Of a stretch of 36,544 bases of DNA, positions 17,609-24,267 are shown piece after piece. The stretch is taken from positions 1 through 36,544 of the forward strand of contig CAKUAR010000020.1 in NCBI GenBank assembly GCA_934636465.1, written 5' to 3'. The DNA comes from an uncultured Muribaculaceae bacterium (GTDB lineage Bacteria > Bacteroidota > Bacteroidia > Bacteroidales > Muribaculaceae). Below the pieces are notes generated by a model that was not told the origin of the DNA, did not search any database, and saw only the letters and a program-made list of their open reading frames with translations. Each line of letters starts with the position of its first letter. Within the stretch, counting starts at the first letter, position 1. The translations under genes were made by a program, and so were the position numbers.

Positions 17609-18343
17609 ATGAAGCAACTATATCTGTTATTATTACTGCTCCCTTTGCTCACACTTGCCACTGCTTGCGGCGACGACAATCCGCTCGACAATCCGCCCGA
17701 CATGGCAACGCAAAACATGATGATTGAGAGCCGCGAAAAGACTTTGCTCGGCCAGACCGACATCTACATCACCGACAACCTCAACTTCAAGTCAGCAGAC
17801 TATTATTTTGCCGACATGGGGCAAGTGCTCGACCTCGGCCACATAGAAGAGCAGGAAAGCGACCTCACCACCATCACCGGCGAAGTGGCGGTGGCAGAAT
17901 ACGAGGGCTATATGGCCATAAAGCGGAGCAATCTGCACCGCTTCCCGTCAAACAAGCTCGGCATATTCATTGGCAGCAGTTACTATCGCATCTGGGTTGA
18001 CTCCTGGCTCAAAGACAACAAGCAAAAAGTGGGCGCGTTGGTCAACTACGCCCTATATCTGCCCAAGAAGTTTGAGTTGCCCACCCCGTTTGGCATGGCA
18101 GGCTTAATCAATGCCAGCCAAGGCGAGCGCACACTCACCGTCGATGTTCCACAAAAAGACTGCGAGTTTGACCTCTGCCCCGAAGCAAGCCGTTTTGCCA
18201 CCATAAGCGTCACGACCAACCAAAAGCGGTTGTCACAAGCCACAATCACCCTAAGCCAAGCCATAGAGTCTGTGCCAGGCCGCTACGAGTTATACATTCG
18301 TTTCCACAACTCCTACACCACACTCTACTTCGAGGTGTTGTAG
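17609..18343 (+). CDS. Lipoprotein, probably DUF5036 family
   Basis: A 244-residue protein with a Leu-rich signal and the lipobox ATAC (Cys20) followed by GDD, so it should be lipid-anchored; the acidic residues after the Cys are common in surface-exposed Bacteroidetes lipoproteins. The mature part has K-T-L-L-G-Q-T-D-I-Y-I-T, a F-A-D-M-G-Q segment and, near the end, E-L-Y-I-R-F-H-N-S-Y-T-T-L-Y-F-E-V-L. This resembles the Bacteroidales family DUF5036 of unknown function. No catalytic residues are apparent. The gene lies 65 bases after the YitT-type gene. It is not related to the exported paralogue family that starts just downstream on the other strand. Confidence 0.7.
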   Translation: MKQLYLLLLLLPLLTLATACGDDNPLDNPPDMATQNMMIESREKTLLGQTDIYITDNLNFKSADYYFADMGQVLDLGHIEEQESDLTTITGEVAVAEYEGYMAIKRSNLHRFPSNKLGIFIGSSYYRIWVDSWLKDNKQKVGALVNYALYLPKKFELPTPFGMAGLINASQGERTLTVDVPQKDCEFDLCPEASRFATISVTTNQKRLSQATITLSQAIESVPGRYELYIRFHNSYTTLYFEVL

Positions 18344-18378
18344 AGTGCCGCGCACTCCCCGCCAAACCTGTGTTGCCG

Positions 18379-18400
18379 TCCGCAAGATCAGCGGATTTTT
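18379..18400 (+). terminator. Weak terminator after the lipoprotein gene
   Basis: A short stem TCCGC/GCGGA (18379-18383 with 18391-18395) is followed by five T (18396-18400). Only five base pairs, so the call is tentative. An unrelated 8-base perfect stem (GGGCGCAA with TTGCGCCC, 18433-18452) lies further on without a T run. Confidence 0.35.
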
Positions 18401-18507
18401 CCAGTGAGCAATGTGCAGCCAATCAACAGTTGGGGCGCAACACTTTGCGCCCACAGCCACTGATTGCATTGCCAGCACCAAATGAGCGCCATTGCCTGAA
18501 GCAGCCC

Positions 18508-18550
18508 CCAAAACAAAATCACAGTCCGCACCAAGCCTTGATGCGGACTG
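18508..18550 (-). terminator. Terminator for the paralogue C-B operon
   Basis: CAGTCCGCA (18522-18530) and TGCGGACTG (18542-18550) are a perfect 9-base pair stem. On the minus strand the stem is followed by a T-rich stretch (complement of 18508-18521). It lies 27 bases after the stop codon of paralogue B. Confidence 0.55.
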
Positions 18551-18576
18551 ATTCATCATCTCACCGAAGCATGAAA

Positions 18577-19338
18577 TCACCTTCCTAAAAACTGGCCATA
18601 GTAGTCATCGTATTCTTTCAAATTCTCATTCCTCAGTCTGTCAGCCACTTTGGGGTCATAATGCCAGCCGGCCTTGCCGCTATACTTCACGGCACGCCAC
18701 ACAGTCTCAATATATTTACCGCTGCGCTTCACGCCACTGTCAGTCAATAACACATTCACCGTCACCACTGGCCGTCCTGCCTTTTTAAGCACCAAAAAGT
18801 TGCGGTGGGTGTAGTACTGTCCCATAACTGAATCATTGGCAGGCAAGGTAACCACCACAGCCGTGTCGGCATTAAACCGCCTTGCATTAATGCGCTTCAC
18901 ATAACGCGTCATGTCAATCGCGTCATGTTGGTCTGAGAGATACTCATACCAAACAGCCCCCTTTACAGCCCAATATGTCTCACACTGCGTAAAATCTGCC
19001 ACATCGCCCACACTTTCCTCAAGCATGTCCCACACTCGGCTTCCAAAAGTAGGCATCAGAACGACACACTCTCTGTCGGCCGACTGGAGCATGGCACCAA
19101 AAGCCCAAGCTATACCAGTGCCGCCATTTGAAAGTGCCGGCTTGTACAATCCCATATACCTGCCGTCAACAAAGCCCTTAGGCATTTTAAAGTCAACCCC
19201 GAACGAGCCGTTGACATACTTCTCATACGACACGAATGGCACTTCTACAGCATCATCCAAAATTACGGCGGCGCTTCCATTTGCTGCCATAAGCAGCAGT
19301 ACAGCCACTGCTGTCACAAGTCTACTTATTTTCATCAT
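18577..19338 (-). CDS. Exported protein of unknown family, paralogue B
   Basis: A 253-residue protein with a signal peptide (KISRLVTAVAVLLLMAANGSA, then AVILDD). No named domain recognised. It shares the ordered motifs of the local family: M-P-K-G-F-V-D, G-L-Y-K-P, S-A-D-R-E-C-V-V-L-M-P, T-Y-W-A-V-K-G, D-M-T-R-Y-V-K, F-N-A-D-T-A, K-A-G-R-P-V, V-L-L-T-D-S-G and a final W-H-Y-D. The start codon ATG at 19338 overlaps the stop of paralogue C (ATGA), so translation is probably coupled; a second ATG follows directly at 19335. The frame stays open further upstream to 19386, but that start would lie inside paralogue C. Likely periplasmic or secreted; function unknown. Confidence 0.8.
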   Translation of the reverse strand: MMKISRLVTAVAVLLLMAANGSAAVILDDAVEVPFVSYEKYVNGSFGVDFKMPKGFVDGRYMGLYKPALSNGGTGIAWAFGAMLQSADRECVVLMPTFGSRVWDMLEESVGDVADFTQCETYWAVKGAVWYEYLSDQHDAIDMTRYVKRINARRFNADTAVVVTLPANDSVMGQYYTHRNFLVLKKAGRPVVTVNVLLTDSGVKRSGKYIETVWRAVKYSGKAGWHYDPKVADRLRNENLKEYDDYYGQFLGR

Positions 19339-20195
19339 TTTTCTTTTCTTTTTGATTGTGAACAACAATTTTGATTGCAATTGCATTTCTCCTTCGCCAG
19401 TTTCTTCACAAACTCAGTCTCTTGTTTAGCATGCTGCCTTTCAATCAGTGCAACGTATGGCGCAAAATACCTTATCTCAAGCATTCTGTCGAGATTCTTG
19501 TCATATTTCCAGTTTCGGTTGCCATAGCCAACACTTTCAAGCAGTGCAGCCTCATATTTTGCCCGATTTTTCAAGCCATCAGCAGTGAACAGCAACGTCA
19601 CACCCATAGGCACACGACCTGCTTTCTCAAAAAACAATATCGTCTTGCCTACATAGCGTTTGCCGCCCAGAGTGTCGCCATTAACAGGCAGCTTAACAAG
19701 ACAAGCCTTGTCGGCATTGATACGCGAAGCGTCAACAGGCTTCACATACTTCCGCATATCCACCAACGGAGGATTTCCGCGCAGATAGTTCAGACTGAAT
19801 GTACCTTTCACACTCCAATACACATCAGCTCTAATGCCCTTGTAGTTATCATCACAGCCCATTTTCTCAAAATTCCCAACAGGGAGGCTCTCATCTTGCA
19901 CCAGCAGCAGGCATTCCCCATCTATTGATTCCGCCATAGCATTAAATGTCAACCCTACGCCAATTCTCCGTTGCTTGGATTTTGGCACATAGAGTCCTCT
20001 TCTGTTTTTATCCACGAACCCGTCTGGCAAGAGGATCTTTATATCCAAAGCCTCATTGAAATATGCCGTAGCTTCTGCAAACCTGCTCTCACAACTGTCG
20101 AAATAGAAGTCTGGTATACGCGGCACCTCATCTGCCGCAGCCACCCGCAATGCACTCAGCACCACAGCCAGCAATAAAAGCACTCTGATTTTCAT
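19335..20195 (-). CDS. Exported protein of unknown family, paralogue C, with Cys-rich tail
   Basis: A 286-residue protein with a signal peptide (MKIRVLLLLAVVLSALRVAAA, then DEVPRIPDF). It is clearly related to paralogue D at 21401: both begin I-P-D-F-Y-F with a C-E-S-(R/K)-F motif and share L-P-x-G-F-x-D, the D-G-E-C-x-L-L segment, Y-V, N-A-D-K-A, V-T-L-L-F-T-A-x-G-L and W-K-Y-D. Unlike the others, its C-terminus carries a short Cys cluster (KCNCNQNCC) before a basic end, which could bind metal or form disulfides. It is the first gene of a two-gene operon with paralogue B (4-base ATGA overlap). The predicted promoter at 20477-20509 would give an unusually long leader of about 275 bases. Function unknown. 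Confidence 0.8.
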   Translation of the reverse strand: MKIRVLLLLAVVLSALRVAAADEVPRIPDFYFDSCESRFAEATAYFNEALDIKILLPDGFVDKNRRGLYVPKSKQRRIGVGLTFNAMAESIDGECLLLVQDESLPVGNFEKMGCDDNYKGIRADVYWSVKGTFSLNYLRGNPPLVDMRKYVKPVDASRINADKACLVKLPVNGDTLGGKRYVGKTILFFEKAGRVPMGVTLLFTADGLKNRAKYEAALLESVGYGNRNWKYDKNLDRMLEIRYFAPYVALIERQHAKQETEFVKKLAKEKCNCNQNCCSQSKRKEK

Positions 20196-20476
20196 AATAC
20201 AAACTTTTAAGCCAAAAACAATTTACAATTCAATATCGAGATCCTGCAACAGAATATATACTTAAGTCCACCACTTTGATAATCTCCACTTGACAGACTT
20301 GTATCTGTAAACGAACATTAGCTTTCCAACTGTTTTGTTCATATTAATTAATATTTAATCAATGAATAAATAATTTATTTGTTTGTTTATCCGTCATGTT
20401 CCGATTAGTTTTTATTTCCTAAAAACAACTTTGTGCAACTTTTTCAGGATAGCCAACCATTTTTCCATTTAGCACC

Positions 20477-20509
20477 CAAATATACAGCCTCAAACCACGG
20501 ATTTGCAAA
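20477..20509 (-). promoter_or_regulatory. Promoter for the paralogue C-B operon
   Basis: Minus strand: TTTG (20509-20506), 21 bases, then a perfect TATATTTG (20484-20477). No other TAnnTTTG was found between here and the paralogue C start codon, so the leader would be about 275 bases long. Confidence 0.55.
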
Positions 20510-20514
20510 CTTTT

Positions 20515-20837
20515 AATTATTAAAAAAAACTAAAACATTTGTGTTTTCCACAAGCACATTAACTTCACCAAGCACAGCCACATACGCCCAACACCTCACC
20601 CTACGCAGGACAACAAAACATTGCTGCCGCCACAACATCGTGCAATCCAAACAACCCATCTGGCACAAGCCACCAACACACAACTGTCCTGTCATCGTCT
20701 CCAACAAGCAATTGTTACCAGTTACCAACAAAGCGGACTGCCCCCTGACTTCGTCGCTCAAAACCACAAACGATTTTAGCAAATTGACAATCATTCACAT
20801 AACCATTTATTTAACTACACATTGGTGACACGAAGCG
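20515..20837. other. Intergenic stretch without a supported gene
   Basis: About 320 bases between the paralogue C promoter and the IS4-type remnant. Short frames exist on both strands, but they overlap each other, lack promoters and have no recognisable content. The sequence is rich in CA/AC dinucleotides and has no clear stem-loop. I see nothing functional here. Confidence 0.5.
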
Positions 20838-21110
20838 TTAGAAAGCCGTCGGAGACGGCTTCTCATGGTAAAGTCCATGCAAGCGAGCCGTTTTCGGCGA
20901 GCGCAGCTTGGACGCTGTTATCTCGCGCAGCGAGTCAAAGCGCATGATGACTGCATAGAGCATCACCACCAGATGAACCCATCCATTGAAGCGTTTGACA
21001 TAACGTTCCGAGCCTTTTTCCCGGCTGACATGAAGAACTTTTGACTTGTCAAGCAATTTTATTACTTGACAATATAGCGGCTGTCCGCTAAAATGACTAC
21101 TTTTGCCAAT
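20838..21110 (-). pseudogene. IS4-type transposase remnant (N-terminal part)
   Basis: Read on the minus strand, a frame of 90 codons gives S-H-F-S-G-Q-P-L-Y, then VIKLLDKSKVLHVSREKGS, then ERYVKRFNGWVHLVVMLYAV and R-F-D-S-L-R-E-I-T-A-S. This is the N-terminal region (DUF4372-like) of IS4-family transposases common in Bacteroidales. The usual initiator Met before G-K-S-x-H-F is replaced by ATT (21110-21108), and the reading departs from the family after LREITAS and stops at 20838, so the DDE catalytic part is gone. A perfect 8-base hairpin (20843-20861) forms the broken end. A GGACAGCGAT-type element terminus at 21202-21219, related to the inner TAGCGGCTGTCCGCTA (21075-21090), probably marks the left end of the former element. 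Confidence 0.75.
20843..20861. repeat. Small perfect hairpin at the broken end of the IS4-type remnant
   Basis: AAGCCGTC (20843-20850) and GACGGCTT (20854-20861) with a three-base loop. On the minus strand it is followed by TTCT only, so it is at best a weak terminator. Confidence 0.6.
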
Positions 21111-21244
21111 GGTTAACTATGTTTTGTGCAAAGACAAAGTAACCATGATAGGCTGACTCCTGCAATAGGTGACAGCCCTAATTTTTTTACTGATTCAAAA
21201 TAGTTTTATCGGACAGCGATATTAAATATTTTTAACTTATTCCA

Positions 21245-21278
21245 TTTGGATTTTAGGGGGTGGTAATGCGTATATTTG
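21245..21278 (+). promoter_or_regulatory. Promoter for paralogue D
   Basis: TTTG (21245-21248) and a perfect TATATTTG (21271-21278) are 22 bases apart. Predicted start of transcription near 21285, leader about 115 bases. The promoter lies just outside the likely end of the IS4-type remnant. Confidence 0.6.
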
Positions 21279-21400
21279 AACGCTTAATAAAAACTGGAAT
21301 AATAAGAAAAACTGATAGTGTCTAAGGCCATAAAATACCAAAAACTAAACAAATGGTGTTTATTAACATATTAACAAACAATAAACTAAATGTAGAAAAT

Positions 21401-22207
21401 ATGAAAATCAAATTATTCTTGTTAGGCTTTGGACTTGCATTAAGTGCCTTGAGCTGCTATGCGAGCGATATACCCGATTTTTATTTTTATGACTGCGAAA
21501 GCAAGTTCTCAAATCTCACTGGCTATTGTCAAGAGTCGCTGGACGTGACGATAAAATTACCCAAAGGGTTTAAGGATATGGCTCTGATGGGGCACTATAT
21601 GCAAAAGTCAAAGGCAGGAACTATAGGCGGTGGTTCGTCATTTAGAGCTATTGCAAAGTCGGCAGACGGAGAGTGCATTTTGTTGATACCAGATGAGAAG
21701 TCGGAGGCAAAGTGTTTTTCTCTCCACGAAAACGATGATTGCCATAACCAAATCGTGCATGATGTGTGTTGGGCGGCAAATGGTGTTGTCAGTGACCAAA
21801 GCTATCTTTCGGGCAAACATTCACAAACCGATATGCAAAAGTATGTGACAGAGATTGATGCCGCACCACTCAACGCCGACAAAGCTTATTTGGCGACATT
21901 ACCGCTCAATAACGACACGCTTATGGGCAAGCAATTCGTCAGCGAAACAGTGGTGTATATGCAGAAAAGTCAACGCATACCAGTTAAGGTTACACTTCTT
22001 TTTACTGCCAAAGGTTTGAATGATAAAGACAAACACGTTGACGCCGCACTCAAGAGCATTGCTTATGGCGACAAAAAGGATTGGAAATACGACAAAGCTC
22101 TTGACAAAAAGGCTGCTGAGAAATATTTTGCATCGTTCTACAAGTTGGCGAAAAGTAACGATGCCAGAACCAAAGACGGAACGTTGTTGAGGATTCTGTC
22201 GGACTGA
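21401..22207 (+). CDS. Exported protein of unknown family, paralogue D
   Basis: A 268-residue protein with a signal peptide (MKIKLFLLGFGLALSALSCYA, then SDIPDF). It is the closest relative of paralogue C, with I-P-D-F-Y-F, C-E-S-K-F, L-P-K-G-F-K-D, S-A-D-G-E-C-I-L-L-I-P, L-N-A-D-K-A, V-T-L-L-F-T-A-K-G-L and Y-G-D-K-K-D-W-K-Y-D in the same order. It lacks the Cys cluster of paralogue C but has its own internal Cys pair around residues 107 and 115. The open frame begins at 21353, but the signal peptide starts at the ATG at 21401. It is a single-gene unit with its own promoter and a strong terminator. Function unknown; expected outside the inner membrane. Confidence 0.8.
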   Translation: MKIKLFLLGFGLALSALSCYASDIPDFYFYDCESKFSNLTGYCQESLDVTIKLPKGFKDMALMGHYMQKSKAGTIGGGSSFRAIAKSADGECILLIPDEKSEAKCFSLHENDDCHNQIVHDVCWAANGVVSDQSYLSGKHSQTDMQKYVTEIDAAPLNADKAYLATLPLNNDTLMGKQFVSETVVYMQKSQRIPVKVTLLFTAKGLNDKDKHVDAALKSIAYGDKKDWKYDKALDKKAAEKYFASFYKLAKSNDARTKDGTLLRILSD

Positions 22208-22237
22208 CATATAAGTAGGCCACAACTACAAAACAAA

Positions 22238-22273
22238 CGGAGCTGCATCTGACGATGCAACTCCGCCTTTTTT
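22238..22273. terminator. Bidirectional terminator between paralogue D and the ferredoxin gene
   Basis: CGGAG + TGCATC (22238-22249) pairs with GATGCA + CTCCG (22254-22265), with one unpaired base on each side, and six T follow (22268-22273). On the minus strand the stem is followed by TTTGTTTTG, so it can also end the ferredoxin transcript. Confidence 0.8.
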
Positions 22274-22306
22274 CCAAATAAAAAATGTTTGTGTAATTTC
22301 TTATTT

Positions 22307-22474
22307 TCAGCCTGCAGTGATTGCCTCATTTGGGCAAGCCTCAGCACAAGTGCCGCAATCCACACATACATCTGGGTCAATCGAATAGATATCACCTTCA
22401 GAGATTGCACCTGTGGGGCAAACAGACTCGCATGTTCCACATGCTACACAATTATCACCAATTACGTATGCCAT
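22307..22474 (-). CDS. 2x[4Fe-4S] ferredoxin (55 residues)
   Basis: A short gene read on the minus strand: ATG at 22474-22472, stop at 22309-22307, 55 residues. It begins M-A-Y-V-I-G-D-N-C and has two classical cluster motifs, C9-x2-C12-x2-C15-x3-C19-P and C37-x2-C40-x2-C43-x3-C47-P. This is the clostridial-type low-potential ferredoxin that carries electrons for pyruvate:ferredoxin oxidoreductase and similar anaerobic enzymes in the cytosol. Its codon choice is more AT-rich than in its neighbours, as often seen in highly expressed short genes of this group. It has its own -7 box at 22516-22523 and a terminator at 22238-22273. Confidence 0.95.
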   Translation of the reverse strand: MAYVIGDNCVACGTCESVCPTGAISEGDIYSIDPDVCVDCGTCAEACPNEAITAG

Positions 22475-22515
22475 TTTAATAGAATTAATTAAGTTATTGT
22501 GATTAGTTAACGTAG

Positions 22516-22523
22516 CAAAATTA
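22516..22523 (-). promoter_or_regulatory. -7 box for the ferredoxin gene
   Basis: Minus-strand TAATTTTG (22523-22516) matches TAnnTTTG, about 42 bases before the ferredoxin ATG. No convincing -33 TTG was seen at the usual distance. Confidence 0.4.
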
Positions 22524-22591
22524 GGTATTTTATTTGAATTAGCACTACTTTTAGCGTAATATTTTATACCACAAATTCACGCCCAAGGCCA

Positions 22592-23221
22592 TTACTCGCT
22601 CTGAAATTTCAAGGCGTTGCGCGCGGCACTCTCTATGCGGCGGTTTCTCCAGCACCGGCGGCAAAGCGCCACATACTTGTCGTCGCCGCCTATTTCCACC
22701 TGGTTACCGTCGGTCACTATGTTGCCGCTGGCATCAATTCGGGCATTGATTATGGTCTTGCGACCGCATGTGCAAGTTGATTTTATCTCATCTATGCTGT
22801 CGGCAAGCTCAAACAGACGTCGTGAGCCCTCAAACGACTGCGAGCGGAAATCGGTGCGAAGCCCATAGCACACCACATTGGTGCCGTAATCGTCAACCAC
22901 ACGCGCCAGCTGGTCAACCTGGGCTGCCGAGAGAAACTGAGCCTCGTCTATCAGCACCCAGTCCTTCACCACAAGAGTGTTGTCATAAAGGTTGGTGAAA
23001 TAATCATATATGTCGGTGTTGGGGTAAATCCACACGCATTTGCGCTCTATGCCTATGCGCGACCTTATCACATTGTCCTTTTCCCTGTCGTCTAAAAATG
23101 GCTTCATGCACAAATACTGTATGCCACGCTCCTCAAAATTATAGGCTTGCGTGAGCAGCAATGCGGTCTTTGCCGACCCCATTGTTCCATATCTGAAATA
23201 CAACTTACCCATTCCGTTCAT
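22592..23221 (-). CDS. tdk: Thymidine kinase (type II)
   Basis: A 209-residue salvage enzyme that phosphorylates thymidine to dTMP using ATP. The P-loop is GTMGSAKT (12-19), the Walker B and catalytic segment is IDEAQF with Glu93, and the lasso domain carries a structural zinc site from CTC (Cys150, Cys152) and CRRC (Cys187, Cys190). The G-D-D-K-Y-V-A-L-C segment before the last Cys pair is the usual substrate-loop region. Length fits the family. ATG at 23221 is used; the Met three residues later is a possible start. It has its own promoter at 23281-23314, separate from the aspS operon. Confidence 0.95.
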   Translation of the reverse strand: MNGMGKLYFRYGTMGSAKTALLLTQAYNFEERGIQYLCMKPFLDDREKDNVIRSRIGIERKCVWIYPNTDIYDYFTNLYDNTLVVKDWVLIDEAQFLSAAQVDQLARVVDDYGTNVVCYGLRTDFRSQSFEGSRRLFELADSIDEIKSTCTCGRKTIINARIDASGNIVTDGNQVEIGGDDKYVALCRRCWRNRRIESAARNALKFQSE

Positions 23222-23280
23222 CAGTTTCCTTTTTATAAGCGAGTTTTTTCACCCAGGCTTAACGCAGCCCTTGGGTAAAG

Positions 23281-23314
23281 CAAAGTTATATAATAATTAC
23301 CCAAAGCCACCAAA
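23281..23314 (-). promoter_or_regulatory. Promoter for thymidine kinase
   Basis: Minus strand: TTTG (23314-23311), 22 bases, then a perfect TAACTTTG (23288-23281). Predicted transcription start near 23274, leader about 53 bases. Confidence 0.6.
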
Positions 23315-23380
23315 AACCCATGCCAAGTTATTAACACCCCCCCACTCGCCGCATTGCCGCAACGCAGCCGCGGCGACAAC

Positions 23381-23423
23381 AAAAAAAATCCGCGGCTCAC
23401 TGCTCTATGAGTGAAAGCCACGG
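23381..23423 (-). terminator. Second terminator of the aspS operon
   Basis: On the minus strand, CCGTGGCT (23423-23416) pairs with AGCCGCGG (23397-23390) with one G-U pair. An inner CACT/AGTG helix adds to it, and eight T follow (complement of 23381-23388). It stands directly behind the terminator at 23444-23479 in tandem. Confidence 0.65.
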
Positions 23424-23443
23424 ACTTTTATGCTATTTAGTCG

Positions 23444-23479
23444 AAAAAAGAGCTGCTGGCGTGCAGCCACCTCTTTTTT
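23444..23479. terminator. Terminator directly after the zinc-ribbon gene
   Basis: AAAAAAGAG (23444-23452) pairs with CTCTTTTTT (23471-23479), with an inner CTGC/GCAG helix and a four-base bulge. The A/T arms give a T run on either strand, so it is symmetrical. It begins two bases after the stop codon of 23482-24261. Confidence 0.7.
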
Positions 23480-23481
23480 AT

Positions 23482-24261
23482 TTAGTTCTTGTTTTGTGCG
23501 TCCTCATCGGTCACACCTGCCAATTCAGGGTCAATGAGAATACGGCCGCAATACTCGCACACGATGATTTTCTTGTGCATCTTGATTTCCATTTGGCGCT
23601 GGGCAGGAATACGGTTGAAGCAACCGCCGCATGCGTTACGCTGCACATACACCACGCCCAAACCGTTGCGCGCGTTCTTGCGAATGCGCTTGAATGCTGA
23701 GAGCAGACGTTGGTCGTCAAACTTTGCTTCAAGTTTCTTTGCCTTGTCGCGAAGTTTCTCCTCGTCCTGGCGTGTCTCCGACACGATTTCATCGAGTTCG
23801 CCTTTTTTCTCACTCAAAATGTGCTGACGGTCCTCAAGCTGCTCCTTTGCACCCTGAATGTCGGCGTTGAGCGACTCAATGCGCTGGGTTGACTCGCCTG
23901 TCACCTTCTCGGCGAGCTTAATATTAAGCTCCTGATATGCGATTTCTTTCGACAGATAGTCAAACTCGCGGTTGTTGCGCACGTTGTCCTGGTCTTTTTT
24001 ATATTTGTCAATAAGCGCTTGAGCTTGAACAATTGTTTCACGCTGATGGCGGATATTGTCGTTCATTTCCTTAATGCTGCTGTCATAGTTGGCCACGCGT
24101 GTTTCCAGTCCAGCAATCTCGTCTTCGAGGTCCTGAACCTCAAGCGGAAGCTCGCCGCGCAATGTCTTTATTCGGTCAACCTCAGAGAGCAACGTCTGCA
24201 ACTGATACAAAGCCTTCAGCCGCTCCTCAACAGTCAATTCTTTTTCTTGTTTTGTAGCCAT
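23482..24261 (-). CDS. Coiled-coil protein with C-terminal C4 zinc ribbon
   Basis: A 259-residue protein. Residues about 12-195 are almost entirely charged heptad-type helices, predicting a long antiparallel coiled coil, and the C-terminus has a four-Cys zinc ribbon (CGGC, Cys211 and Cys214; CEYC, Cys235 and Cys238) followed by GRILIDPEL. This is the arrangement of the zf-RING_7 / CT398-like family, proposed to bind nucleic acid or other proteins; in several bacteria it is found next to NIF3-like genes, as here. It starts seven bases after the NIF3-like gene and ends the aspS operon. The precise role is unknown. Confidence 0.88.
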   Translation of the reverse strand: MATKQEKELTVEERLKALYQLQTLLSEVDRIKTLRGELPLEVQDLEDEIAGLETRVANYDSSIKEMNDNIRHQRETIVQAQALIDKYKKDQDNVRNNREFDYLSKEIAYQELNIKLAEKVTGESTQRIESLNADIQGAKEQLEDRQHILSEKKGELDEIVSETRQDEEKLRDKAKKLEAKFDDQRLLSAFKRIRKNARNGLGVVYVQRNACGGCFNRIPAQRQMEIKMHKKIIVCEYCGRILIDPELAGVTDEDAQNKN

Positions 24262-24267
24262 AGCTTA

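Noticed and set aside
20513..20828. Overlapping frames of about 93-95 codons on both strands
   Set aside because: They overlap each other and have no promoter, signal or recognisable content.
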